Source: Bacteroidales bacterium (lineage in GTDB: Bacteria > Bacteroidota > Bacteroidia > Bacteroidales > UBA932). From it: DNA of 12,455 nucleotides. The stretch spans positions 1-12,455 of the forward strand of contig JAILDI010000139.1 of assembly GCA_024689525.1 (NCBI GenBank), given 5' to 3'. A program made the translations under genes and the position numbers. The notes below the pieces were generated by a model that saw nothing but the letters and a program-made list of their open reading frames with translations, was not told the DNA's origin and did not search any database. Position 1 is the first letter of the stretch. Each line of letters begins with the position of its first letter. This document shows positions 1 to 8,208 of this stretch, piece after piece.

Positions 1-542
1 ATGGTCTTGATTCCGGTTTTGGCCACAGTGAGTTTAAGTAGGCCGCCCACGTTCTTCATCACGCAATCGTCGATATTGCCAGCGCCGTCGTGTGTTACCT
101 GGGCAGCAACAGTATTCATGTCGGCCTTCAGACCGCCGGCGTCCCTTGCTTCCTGGATGCAGGGGAAGGTCACATACACCTTACCACCATCAAGGGAAGC
201 GTGTGAAGCCGGATGTACAGCCGTCCAGGTTGCAACAGCGACGTCTGCAGTACCTGTAAATGAGGCTTTTGTGTTGCCATCTGTTGCCCCTTCGTATGTG
301 AAGTGCTGAAGTGCTGTGCCGTCATAAACTGCCAGATCGGATTCATTAGTGGTCCAGGTGAGCGCACCGTTGGTCTTGTCGAAATAGGTCTTGGTTTCTA
401 CCTGTTCCGAGGATGCCGTAATAGTGACTTCACGAAAATCGGTCTTGTGTGCAGGCTGGGCGTTTTCATTGTTGATTTCGACTTCTTTCGCACAAGAAAG
501 CGCGAGAGTGGCAAGAGCCATCAGAACAACAGTCTTTTTCAT
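1..542 (-). CDS. Fimbrillin-like surface lipoprotein, N-terminal part (runs off the left edge)
   Basis: The minus-strand frame opens at the ATG of 540-542 and stays open for 180 codons to the window edge, so the C-terminus is missing. Residues 1-17 form a lipoprotein signal peptide (MKKTVVLMALATLALSC) with lipobox LALSC and lipidated Cys17. After a short polar linker the mature part reads ETKTYFDKTNGALTW, then VYDGTALQHF and ASFTGT, and later MKNVGGLLKLTV. This ordering resembles the N-terminal domain of Bacteroidales fimbrillin-like and related surface lipoproteins; that assignment is from recalled family patterns, not a search. It is the last visible gene of the operon, after SusC, SusD and a 45-aa ORF, so a surface ligand-binding or adhesion role beside SusCD is inferred. 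Unusually for Bacteroidetes, a strong Shine-Dalgarno sequence precedes the start. It could instead be the N-terminus of a larger surface enzyme. Confidence 0.8.
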   Translation of the reverse strand, partial: MKKTVVLMALATLALSCAKEVEINNENAQPAHKTDFREVTITASSEQVETKTYFDKTNGALTWTTNESDLAVYDGTALQHFTYEGATDGNTKASFTGTADVAVATWTAVHPASHASLDGGKVYVTFPCIQEARDAGGLKADMNTVAAQVTHDGAGNIDDCVMKNVGGLLKLTVAKTGIKT

Positions 543-550
543 AATCTTGT

Positions 551-558
551 CCTCCTTT
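551..558 (-). promoter_or_regulatory. Strong Shine-Dalgarno site of the fimbrillin-like lipoprotein
   Basis: On the minus strand this reads AAAGGAGG, ending 8 nt before the ATG at 540-542. It fixes the start codon. It lies directly after the stop codon (559-561) of the upstream 45-aa ORF, an arrangement that would favour translational coupling. The other starts in this window lack such a motif. Confidence 0.7.
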
Positions 559-696
559 CTATTCTTCATCATCTTCAAAATCTCCATCGAACACATTCCC
601 TAGATTATACTTTTCATTCGAGGCACCTAGAAAGGCCTCTTCAAGATTCAGCCGGATTGTTTCCGTGACCGGCATTGAGTAAACTTTCTTTTTCAT
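559..696 (-). CDS. 45-aa acidic-tailed small protein between SusD and the lipoprotein
   Basis: A complete short ORF starts with ATG at 694-696 and stops with TAG at 559-561. The protein begins MKKKVYSMPVTETIRLNLEE, continues with AFLGASNEKYNL, and ends in the acidic tail DGDFEDDEE. It has no signal peptide or membrane segment, so a cytoplasmic location is likely. It begins 19 nt after the SusD stop and ends beside the ribosome binding site of the next lipoprotein. From memory, short Bacteroidales ORFs with a basic start, a Y..P..E-like stretch and an LxAS-like motif occur near surface lipoprotein genes; no function is known to me. Support is compact operon placement, the basic start and the bipolar composition. 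It is below common gene-caller length limits, and it could be only a leader ORF that governs translation of the next gene. Confidence 0.6.
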   Translation of the reverse strand: MKKKVYSMPVTETIRLNLEEAFLGASNEKYNLGNVFDGDFEDDEE

Positions 697-715
697 AATA
701 GTATTGTGTTTAGTA

Positions 716-2626
716 TTATCTTACAAAGTAGTCGTTCTGGTCGTCCTCGGAAATGGCCTGGTTGTAACGGATTTCCAAATTGGGAAAAGCGCAAAGGAGC
801 CCTCTGCGGATATCGTCCAGAGAAGTTGGATAGGCCTGCATAAGGAAAGCCCTGTTAAAATAGCCGTACGTTTCGCCGGCCATCTGCTCCGGATCCGAGA
901 GGAATGCGTTTATGGGCATCGCTATCTCGTCACGAAGATATTCGGCCCCACGCCTGTGTGTATCGAAGAATTCATGGCCTTCGCCTCCCATCTCATAAAC
1001 CCTCTCCCACATAATCGCCTTGATAAGGGCGTCTTTGTCAGTGAAGTCGTGATTGCCGTCGTTCCATGTAGGAATTGCGGACTGAACTGCATTCTCATCC
1101 ATCTCTCCTCTGGCCCGCTTATGAAGCACCTCAACATAGTCCAGTGCCTTCTGCCAATATGTGTCTCCAGGCCCGGCGCTAAGGGCGGCACATGCCTCTG
1201 CTGCTATAAGGTATATTTCAGCATAACGCATCATATAGAAATCGGCATTGCCCTTTCCTGCGTTGTAAAGATGATCGATATACTTCTTAAAGATTGCAGA
1301 AGTATTGAGGGATACTGAATATGTGGAGCCGTCCGAGAATGTGAGGGTGGTATTCGTTGCGAATTTCACCGCACCGTCGGCAGGATAAACAGGGATGTAC
1401 TGTTTGTAATTAATATGGTTAAAATTGTATCCTGTATGGACATAGGACACATCAAAGCGGGGATCCTTACACCCTACCCATACGCCGGTAAGTTTGTCGC
1501 CCCTGTCGGTATCCAGATGACCGCCATACTCTTTGGTCCACTTCTGGACAACATAACGTTCCGGACGGATACGGCCTGCCTGCGGATTCTCCGCCGTCTC
1601 ATCCAGGGTACCCTCCGGGAATGCAGGAACCGTGCGCTGAACGGCATAATTAGTATTCGTGGTTGCATTGTCCGTGGACTGCAACACGAAAATACGTTCC
1701 TTCAACTGGAAGTCCTCCGGAGTTGGAGTCCAGCTGCCATCGGCCTCCTGCTTCCATCCCCAGCGGAACAATTGAGCATAGTCCTTTGCAAGTTCATAGG
1801 GACCGTTCTGCATCACGTTCTCTGCGGCCGACAGGCACAGAAGCCAGGCATCTTTCGCAGTATTGATACCGCAGTCCGAAAAGTCCGGTACGTGCTCGGG
1901 CTTGGAGGGATCAAAGAAATTATAGTCCGGCGTATCCAGAATACAGGCTATCGTGAGATACACAAGGGATTTATAAGATGTGGCGGCCCATTTGTTGGGA
2001 CGGCCCTTAAGACCGGATACGGCGGCCTGCCTTGCGGCATCTCGCATGTACATCTCGGCATAGTCAAGGTCTTCGAGTATCTGCCGATATACCTTAGTAT
2101 ATGGCGTGCGCGGCACATTGACATCCTTTTCCCCGGTTACAGCAGAAGTACGCAGAGGCACGTCGCCATACATCCTCACAAGCGAGAAATAGGTGACGGC
2201 ACGGATAAAGCGGGCTTCTGCTTCTATTTCCCGTTTGAAGCCCTCATCGACGGGGCTCTCCGGCAGCTTCGTAATAAGCAGATTAGCCGCCGCAATGTAT
2301 TCGTTGAGAGCTATGAAAAACTGCTCGTTCCAGGTATTGTTCGAATAAAGAGTAAAGTCAAGACACTGGAGCCAGTGTTCCTCCGAGCGGGACCCGCTCC
2401 AGTGAACAAGACCGGAAGCTTCCTGAAGATATTCTATCATTCCACCTTTCCATCCCTGGCCACTTCCCATCTTGGAGTAGCACCCGGAGATACATGCTTC
2501 AAGGGATTCTTCTGTGGAGTAGACATCCTTCTCCGAAAGCAGTGTAGCCCTTCTTTCAACCAAAAGGCTCTGGCATGAAACCAGCGAACTGAGCAACAGT
2601 ATAGATATGTACTTAAGTGCTTTCAT
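716..2626 (-). CDS. SusD/RagB-family outer-membrane lipoprotein
   Basis: This 636-aa protein is a SusD-type lipoprotein, expected to sit on the cell surface as the lid over its SusC channel and to bind the incoming oligosaccharide or peptide. Residues 1-18 are a lipoprotein signal with lipobox SLVSC (Cys18). Residues about 136-158 contain the family hallmark, with AEARFIRAVTYFSLVRMYGD followed by VPL. A later helix reads RYAEIYLIAAEA, and near the C-terminus ERVYEMGGEGHEFFDTHR matches the ER..E...EG....D..R pattern of the family. The length is normal for SusD. It starts 4 nt after the stop of the 1052-aa SusC, the usual susC-susD order, so the two almost certainly form one complex. There is no Shine-Dalgarno sequence; the AT-rich start is normal for Bacteroidetes. 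The ligand cannot be deduced from the sequence. Confidence 0.96.
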   Translation of the reverse strand: MKALKYISILLLSSLVSCQSLLVERRATLLSEKDVYSTEESLEACISGCYSKMGSGQGWKGGMIEYLQEASGLVHWSGSRSEEHWLQCLDFTLYSNNTWNEQFFIALNEYIAAANLLITKLPESPVDEGFKREIEAEARFIRAVTYFSLVRMYGDVPLRTSAVTGEKDVNVPRTPYTKVYRQILEDLDYAEMYMRDAARQAAVSGLKGRPNKWAATSYKSLVYLTIACILDTPDYNFFDPSKPEHVPDFSDCGINTAKDAWLLCLSAAENVMQNGPYELAKDYAQLFRWGWKQEADGSWTPTPEDFQLKERIFVLQSTDNATTNTNYAVQRTVPAFPEGTLDETAENPQAGRIRPERYVVQKWTKEYGGHLDTDRGDKLTGVWVGCKDPRFDVSYVHTGYNFNHINYKQYIPVYPADGAVKFATNTTLTFSDGSTYSVSLNTSAIFKKYIDHLYNAGKGNADFYMMRYAEIYLIAAEACAALSAGPGDTYWQKALDYVEVLHKRARGEMDENAVQSAIPTWNDGNHDFTDKDALIKAIMWERVYEMGGEGHEFFDTHRRGAEYLRDEIAMPINAFLSDPEQMAGETYGYFNRAFLMQAYPTSLDDIRRGLLCAFPNLEIRYNQAISEDDQNDYFVR

Positions 2627-2630
2627 AATG

Positions 2631-5600
2631 CTAGAATGTTATTTTTGCATCAAAAGAGAAAGTCCTGGCGGAAGGATACGAGCCAAAGTCGATTCCCATC
2701 TTGTCAAGAGTGCCGAAGCTGTTTACATCGGGGTCATAGCCGCTGTACTTTGTCCATACAAAAAGATTGTTTCCGGCCAAAGTGAGATCCAGACCCTTTA
2801 CAAAAGACTTTTCCTTAAGAGGGACATGGAAAGACAAGGTCAAAGTGGAAAGCCTTAGGAATGAGCCGTCCTCCACAAGCCTGTCGGTGAAATAGCGCAG
2901 CTGGGCCGATCCGTTTCCTCCCTGGAGGGAAGCGATGGACGGATATTTGTTCCCGGGATTTTCCGGAGTCCACCTGTTCTCGAAGGCTTCCCTGCGGATA
3001 TTCATATTCTGAGAGCCCAGATGAGTCTCCTGAATGAGGTTGATGTTGGCGATGTCGTTACCGTAACTGCCAGTAAAGGACATACCAAGTGTAAAATTCC
3101 AAACGGACAGGTTAGTAAAGAAGCCATAGGTGAAATCCGGATTGGGATCTCCAATTATGGTGCGGTCGTTTGTGTCGATGTAGCCGTTACCGTCCATATC
3201 CACGAAGCGGATGAAACCGGGGCCGGCATCCACACCTTGCGTAGGCTGAGGGCCGGTTTCTCCTTCCTGGATAATGCCATCCGTCTTCCAGCCATAAAAC
3301 AGGCCGATGGGATAGCCCTCGATGAAATAGTTCACAGGATATGCACAATAGTTGCCGGTAGCAACCTGGGATCCTGCGTAATAGTTGCAATAACGGTAGT
3401 CGCCTTCCGACAGATAGATATACCCTCCTTCGGCACCGTTTCCAAGGCTCTCAATAATCCCCCTGTTCAGGGAGAAATTACCACCGAGGGACCATTCCAC
3501 AAGACCGGTCTTTACCGGAACCGCGTCTAAAGAGAATTCAACACCACGGTTGCGGAGAGCACCCTGGTTAACCCACATCGACGAATAACCGGATGAAACG
3601 GCAATCTTTTTCCGGTACAGAAGATCGTAGGTGTGCTTGTCATAAACGTCGGCGGAAAAAGTGAGACGGCCATGCCAGAGACTAAGGTCGATACCGGCGT
3701 TCGTCTGCTGGGACGTTTCCCAGCGAAGATAAGGATTGGCGATGTTGGTGCCCACGATACCCACAACCGTCTGGGCATCGTTTCCGGGAGTATGGTCGGG
3801 ACCATATACGTTGCCGAACAGTGGCGATGTCTGATAGGACGGGACGGACGCATTACCAACCTGTCCCCATCCCAGCCTGAGTTTTGCCATTGAGATAAAG
3901 TCCACATCGAACCACGGCTCTTCATTGATACGCCAGGCGAAAGCGAAAGAAGGGAACGGGGCGAACTTATTTTTCCCCATGAACTTACTGCTGCCATCCA
4001 CACGGAAAGTACTTGTGAGCACGTAACGGTTCCTGTAATTGTATATCAGACGTGTGAGGAACGACAGTGTGGCCCATTCATTTTCGTCGTATCCGAAAAG
4101 TGTATTCACGCTGGCATTCAGATTATCTATCTGTGCCGATTTCTGAATAATACCATATCCCGTGGTGGTTTGGGTGTGAACCCCCGCCCTGGACATGGTT
4201 ATACCCACCGTACCCGACAGGTTATGGAACCCTTCTTTTCCAAGTTTTGTGTCGAACTGGAGAAGATTATCCCAGTTCCATCTGAGAGTTTCAATTTCCG
4301 CCACCGTACCGATGGAACCCTCGGCACCGGAATTAACCTTGTCGCCCTTCCATTTGTACCTGCGGCTGGAACGATAATCGCCGCCGGCAGTTGAGCGGAA
4401 AGTGAGCCAGGGGAGAATCTTGTACTGAGCCCAGAATGAAGGAGTAACACGATACTCCTGCCTTCCGCTGGCAAAGTCGGACATCCACCTGTCCGGCAGA
4501 TAACGGTCTTCTTCCGTGGACACATCATCGTCTTCAGTAATGGTCTTGAAAGGCCTTGAGATTATCATACTGCGCATGATACTGGTCTGGGCATCAAGCG
4601 TGGAAGAATTCAGGCCCTGGGAAAGCCGGGAACCGGTATAAGCGTAATTGGTGCGTGTTCCAATTCTGAACTGGCGGGAAACGGTCTTTTCCACATTAAG
4701 GCGGGCCGTTACCTGCTCATTGGAAGTATTCATCACAACTCCGTCTTTCGACAGGTAGCCCAATGAAACGTTGTATGTCATTGACTTGGGCTTACCGGAT
4801 ATTGTGAAATAGTGCCGCTGCCCCCAGGCATTATGCATCATATAGTCCTGCCAGTCCATAGGCTCCACCTTAAGGCCGGTCATGTTTACCGGGTCCTCGA
4901 AGATGTTATTTATGCTCTTACCCATAGCAAGATGGAACTGGGCATAACCATATACGTCCAACATATCTATCTTGCCATATTTAACAGCGTAATCCGCCCC
5001 GGCCGAGTATTCAATCTTGGGTCTGTCGGTAGTGGCTGTTTTGGTTGTAATCAGGATGACGCCATTGGCACCTTCCGCACCATAGATTGCCGTGGCCGAG
5101 GCATCCTTGAGCACCTCGATGCTTGCGATGTCCCTTGGATTCAAACCGGCGAGAGAATTCACTGCTTCACCATTTCCTTCATTTGAAGTTCCCTTGAGCA
5201 TATTAGCCGAGCCGGCCTCAGAAAGAATGATACCATCGACCACATACAAAGGCTCACTGCCACTCTGCAATGAAGACAGGCCTCTGATTCTTATGGAAAC
5301 GCCGGCATCCGGAGAAGCGCTGTTGCTCACCACCTGAACACCGGCAGCGCGACCGGAAAGCAACTGGTCCAGACTGGTGGACAAGTCCGCCTGGTGGTCA
5401 TCTATCTTAACCGAAGCCACCGAGCCTGTAAGATCACTCCTTTTCATTGAGCCATAACCGACAACGACTGTCTCTGCAAGTAATTCGGAATCCGTCACAA
5501 GCACGAAATCGATTTTGGAACGGTTGCCAATTGTTTCAGTCTGTGAGGAGTAGCCAAGACAGGAAGCCATGAGAGAAACGCTCTCCTTGCTAACATATAT

Positions 5601-5789
5601 GGTATAATGTCCATCAGAGTCCACTATGGCCGCATCCGATTTGTCAGACATGACCACAGCTCCGACCACAGGGGCGCCGGTTTCATCTTTTACAGTACCG
5701 GTCACCGTAAGTTTATTCTGAGCGAACACAGGGATTCCGGCCAGTAGAATTCCAGCCAGAATTGTAATGATTCTATTATTCCTTTTCAT
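2631..5789 (-). CDS. SusC/RagA-family TonB-dependent outer-membrane transporter (full length)
   Basis: The 1052-aa protein has all parts of a SusC-type TonB-dependent channel, which imports glycan fragments or peptides across the outer membrane using TonB/ExbBD energy. Residues 1-23 are a signal peptide ending VFA before Gln24. Residues about 28-98 are the carboxypeptidase-D-regulatory-like extension (VTGTVKDETGAPVVGAVV, then SCLGY). The SusC hallmark ETVVVGYG is at 106-113. The plug domain covers about 118-250 and includes IRIRGLSSL, LYVVDG, IEVLKDASATAIYGAEGANG and VILITTK. The rest is the beta-barrel, ending in phenylalanine (DAKITF) as outer-membrane proteins usually do. An acidic loop, DMDGNGYIDTNDR, is a calcium-site-like sequence common in SusC proteins. 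It is followed 4 nt later by its susD partner and preceded, 12 nt away, by a shorter SusC-like gene. Confidence 0.96.
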   Translation of the reverse strand: MKRNNRIITILAGILLAGIPVFAQNKLTVTGTVKDETGAPVVGAVVMSDKSDAAIVDSDGHYTIYVSKESVSLMASCLGYSSQTETIGNRSKIDFVLVTDSELLAETVVVGYGSMKRSDLTGSVASVKIDDHQADLSTSLDQLLSGRAAGVQVVSNSASPDAGVSIRIRGLSSLQSGSEPLYVVDGIILSEAGSANMLKGTSNEGNGEAVNSLAGLNPRDIASIEVLKDASATAIYGAEGANGVILITTKTATTDRPKIEYSAGADYAVKYGKIDMLDVYGYAQFHLAMGKSINNIFEDPVNMTGLKVEPMDWQDYMMHNAWGQRHYFTISGKPKSMTYNVSLGYLSKDGVVMNTSNEQVTARLNVEKTVSRQFRIGTRTNYAYTGSRLSQGLNSSTLDAQTSIMRSMIISRPFKTITEDDDVSTEEDRYLPDRWMSDFASGRQEYRVTPSFWAQYKILPWLTFRSTAGGDYRSSRRYKWKGDKVNSGAEGSIGTVAEIETLRWNWDNLLQFDTKLGKEGFHNLSGTVGITMSRAGVHTQTTTGYGIIQKSAQIDNLNASVNTLFGYDENEWATLSFLTRLIYNYRNRYVLTSTFRVDGSSKFMGKNKFAPFPSFAFAWRINEEPWFDVDFISMAKLRLGWGQVGNASVPSYQTSPLFGNVYGPDHTPGNDAQTVVGIVGTNIANPYLRWETSQQTNAGIDLSLWHGRLTFSADVYDKHTYDLLYRKKIAVSSGYSSMWVNQGALRNRGVEFSLDAVPVKTGLVEWSLGGNFSLNRGIIESLGNGAEGGYIYLSEGDYRYCNYYAGSQVATGNYCAYPVNYFIEGYPIGLFYGWKTDGIIQEGETGPQPTQGVDAGPGFIRFVDMDGNGYIDTNDRTIIGDPNPDFTYGFFTNLSVWNFTLGMSFTGSYGNDIANINLIQETHLGSQNMNIRREAFENRWTPENPGNKYPSIASLQGGNGSAQLRYFTDRLVEDGSFLRLSTLTLSFHVPLKEKSFVKGLDLTLAGNNLFVWTKYSGYDPDVNSFGTLDKMGIDFGSYPSARTFSFDAKITF

Positions 5790-5801
5790 TCTTGTGTTCG
5801 C

Positions 5802-8207
5802 TTAAAAGTTAACGTTGATTCCGAGAAGAACGGTCTTGACAAGCGGATATGAACCATAATCGAAACCTGTGCTAAGGTTAGACACACCGAAACTGTTTAC
5901 ATCCGGATTCCAGCCGCTGTAACCGGTTATTACAATAGGATTACAGGCGGACAGGCTGAGTTTTGCCGACTGCGCCCACTTGATCCTGTCAATTTTGGGA
6001 AGAGACCATTCCAGAGTGACGCGGTCCAGCCTGATGAAATCGGCTTTCTCTGCGTAACGGTCCGATACGGTAGTTTCCCCATCGGCAAGCATCCTGTTCA
6101 TATTCAGAAGTTTATGCCCCGCTGCTGCGGTAAAACGGGTCACGAGAGACAGATCTTTCCAGCGCAGGTTCGAGCGCAGGTTCCCGAAAACCTTCGGTTG
6201 AGTAGTGCCGATAATGACTTTATCCACGGCCGATATGGCGCCATCGCCGGTCTGGTCCTTGTAAGAACCGTCCGGGTTGAGCTGGTATCCATACAGACTT
6301 CCCGCTGCATATCCAAGGACGTTAACGTTGGCAAGAACACCTGATCCCACTTCGCGGCCGAGACGGTCCGGCCTGTCAACAGAAAGGATACGATTAGTAT
6401 TATAGCAAGCGGTAAGGTCTATGGTCCAATTCCATGGGCCGGAACTCAGGACCTTTCCTTCAAGGTCAAGTTCAACTCCAGCATTTCCTACTGTTGCTGA
6501 CTGCTCATATACCTTCTCCCTGGGTTTGTCCTCCCATACTATTCCATTCTTTCCCGGGCCGCCGAAAGAAAAGAGCGAAATACCGTCGGCCGTTGTTCTT
6601 ACATAATAGGCTGCCCTTCCTTTTAAACGTCCCTGAAAAGCAGCCGCTTCAATGGCTACATTGAACTCTGAACCGCGAAGTGTATTCAAAGCCTCATAAT
6701 AATGGGCGACGTCGAAGTCAACCACAGGATATTCACCGGTCGTATAAAGCGATAACATCTGGTAGGGGACAAAAGACTCTTTTCCACTCACTCCCCAACC
6801 AGCCGTGAGCTTCAGTTCGGACAATATATCCAAATCTTTCAGGAATGCCCGTTTGATATCGGCATATGCTTCAATCGAAGGGAACAGAACAAACTGCATG
6901 TCGTCATATCTGGGTGTTGAGTCTGCCCTTACGACAGCGTCAAATCCGGCGAGGCCGGCATAAGAGTATGACAGCTTCCCATATGCCCCAAGATGAAGAT
7001 AATCGTAATTGAAGTCCCGGATTACAGCCTTACTGCCGGCAAGAGAAAGGCCTTTCGCCCTTAAGGCATGGGTCCAGAAATCTGTTCCGTTCATCGTACT
7101 GAACTTGTCCCTGTTCCCCTCTACCAGAGCCGCTACGGTGATGTCGAGTTTATGGGCGCCGGCGACAAGTGCCATATAATTCAATCTGGACTCGGCATTG
7201 TAACTGAGAGTCTTGGTCGTCACTACGGATGCTGCGCCGTTGTAATCATAGCCAAACTGGGTTCCGTTACCATACCATATATAACGTGTGTCGTTGTCAA
7301 AGTCAAGACCAGCTGTAGTTTTCCACTGTAGATTGGGAAGGATATTTACTGCAAGCCACAGCGAGTTGGTCGTACGATAATCGTCGGCATGGTCGTCATA
7401 GTCGGTATTCCAGCCCTCAATGGAATTGACGGGAGAAGTGGTAATCGGAATGCCTCTGAGAGACGTTCCCAGCGACGGCTTCCCATACCAGGCTCCGGTA
7501 AGCGGGGTATTAATTCCAGAGATGGCTATTGACGAATTCAGACCGAACCATAAGTATTTGTTTGTCTTCGTCTCAAAATTGGTACGAATACCCCCACGGC
7601 CAGTGGAAGAGCCATCGGTTACACCGCTCACCTGCCGATAAAAAGCAGATACAGAATACGACGCTCTGTTATTGCTGCCGCTGGCCCTGAGCCAGTGGTC
7701 ATGATTAAAGCCGGGGCGGACACCCTGGACATTCTCTCCCGGAAGGGATATTCCGGCTTCCGAGCGCCATTCTACAGAGGTCCTGTCCTCCGATGTGCCG
7801 GCTTTCGTGGTTATGAGGATAACACCGTTTGCACCCTTTGCGCCATAAACAGCCGTCGCAGATACATCTTTGAGGACTTCGATCTTCTCAATATCATGGA
7901 CGTTGAGAAAGCCGAGGATGTTGAAAGGGTTGGTATAACTGTTCTCCCCATACTGGAAGAATGCCTCCAGGTTTTCCATGGCGGATGAGCCCACTATACA
8001 GCCGTCCACCACGAAGAGGGGCATGTTGTTTCCACGCAGTGAATTGAGCCCGCGGATGTTGACATTCCGCGCTCCGTCCGGAGTTCCGTCGACATACGAG
8101 ACCCTTACACCGGAAACGTCTATTCCGTCCCGGACATCCCATTGTGCCCAGGACGGAAATAGGGTCGCAAGAATCAGGATTCCTGCCAGGCCAGTCTTTT
8201 TGAACAT
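5802..8207 (-). CDS. Short SusC-like outer-membrane protein lacking the N-terminal extension and TonB box
   Basis: This 801-aa protein is homologous to SusC but about 250 residues shorter than its neighbour. A signal peptide (about 1-21, ending SWA) leads almost directly into the plug: NVNIRGLNSLRGNN, then MPLFVVDG, IEKIEVLKDVSATAVYGAKG and NGVILITTKAG at about 48-137. The carboxypeptidase-D-regulatory-like domain, the ETVVVGYG-type segment and the first part of the plug are absent. The remaining ~660 residues look like a barrel and end in the outer-membrane signature GINVNF. The frame is intact and the start lies 1 nt after the upstream lipoprotein stop, so this is a designed short form or an old deletion rather than a frameshift. 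It has no SusD directly after it. It may partner the BACON lipoprotein encoded just upstream, or form part of one complex with the full SusC/SusD; both are inference. Without a TonB box, active transport is uncertain. Confidence 0.9.
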   Translation of the reverse strand: MFKKTGLAGILILATLFPSWAQWDVRDGIDVSGVRVSYVDGTPDGARNVNIRGLNSLRGNNMPLFVVDGCIVGSSAMENLEAFFQYGENSYTNPFNILGFLNVHDIEKIEVLKDVSATAVYGAKGANGVILITTKAGTSEDRTSVEWRSEAGISLPGENVQGVRPGFNHDHWLRASGSNNRASYSVSAFYRQVSGVTDGSSTGRGGIRTNFETKTNKYLWFGLNSSIAISGINTPLTGAWYGKPSLGTSLRGIPITTSPVNSIEGWNTDYDDHADDYRTTNSLWLAVNILPNLQWKTTAGLDFDNDTRYIWYGNGTQFGYDYNGAASVVTTKTLSYNAESRLNYMALVAGAHKLDITVAALVEGNRDKFSTMNGTDFWTHALRAKGLSLAGSKAVIRDFNYDYLHLGAYGKLSYSYAGLAGFDAVVRADSTPRYDDMQFVLFPSIEAYADIKRAFLKDLDILSELKLTAGWGVSGKESFVPYQMLSLYTTGEYPVVDFDVAHYYEALNTLRGSEFNVAIEAAAFQGRLKGRAAYYVRTTADGISLFSFGGPGKNGIVWEDKPREKVYEQSATVGNAGVELDLEGKVLSSGPWNWTIDLTACYNTNRILSVDRPDRLGREVGSGVLANVNVLGYAAGSLYGYQLNPDGSYKDQTGDGAISAVDKVIIGTTQPKVFGNLRSNLRWKDLSLVTRFTAAAGHKLLNMNRMLADGETTVSDRYAEKADFIRLDRVTLEWSLPKIDRIKWAQSAKLSLSACNPIVITGYSGWNPDVNSFGVSNLSTGFDYGSYPLVKTVLLGINVNF

Positions 8208-8208
8208 A

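Noticed and set aside
1..309. Plus-strand ORF at the left edge
   Set aside because: The minus strand here encodes a lipoprotein with a clear lipobox and ribosome binding site in a continuous frame. The plus frame is a shadow.
697..715. Possible hairpin or attenuator between SusD and the 45-aa ORF
   Set aside because: The 19 nt are AT-rich with no convincing paired arms.
704..1318. A 204-codon plus-strand ORF over the SusD 3' end
   Set aside because: Antisense shadow of SusD; the translation has no family motifs.
1415..2578. A 387-codon plus-strand ORF opposite SusD
   Set aside because: It lies wholly within the SusD gene on the other strand, has no recognisable domain, signal or start context, and SusD is unmistakable. 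The long frame is a by-product of the codon composition of the real gene.
5802..8207. Short SusC-like gene as a pseudogene or frameshifted remnant
   Set aside because: It has a signal peptide, an uninterrupted frame, intact later plug motifs, a proper C-terminal strand and tight spacing to both neighbours. No lost N-terminal coding sequence is seen upstream, where a complete lipoprotein gene ends 1 nt away.
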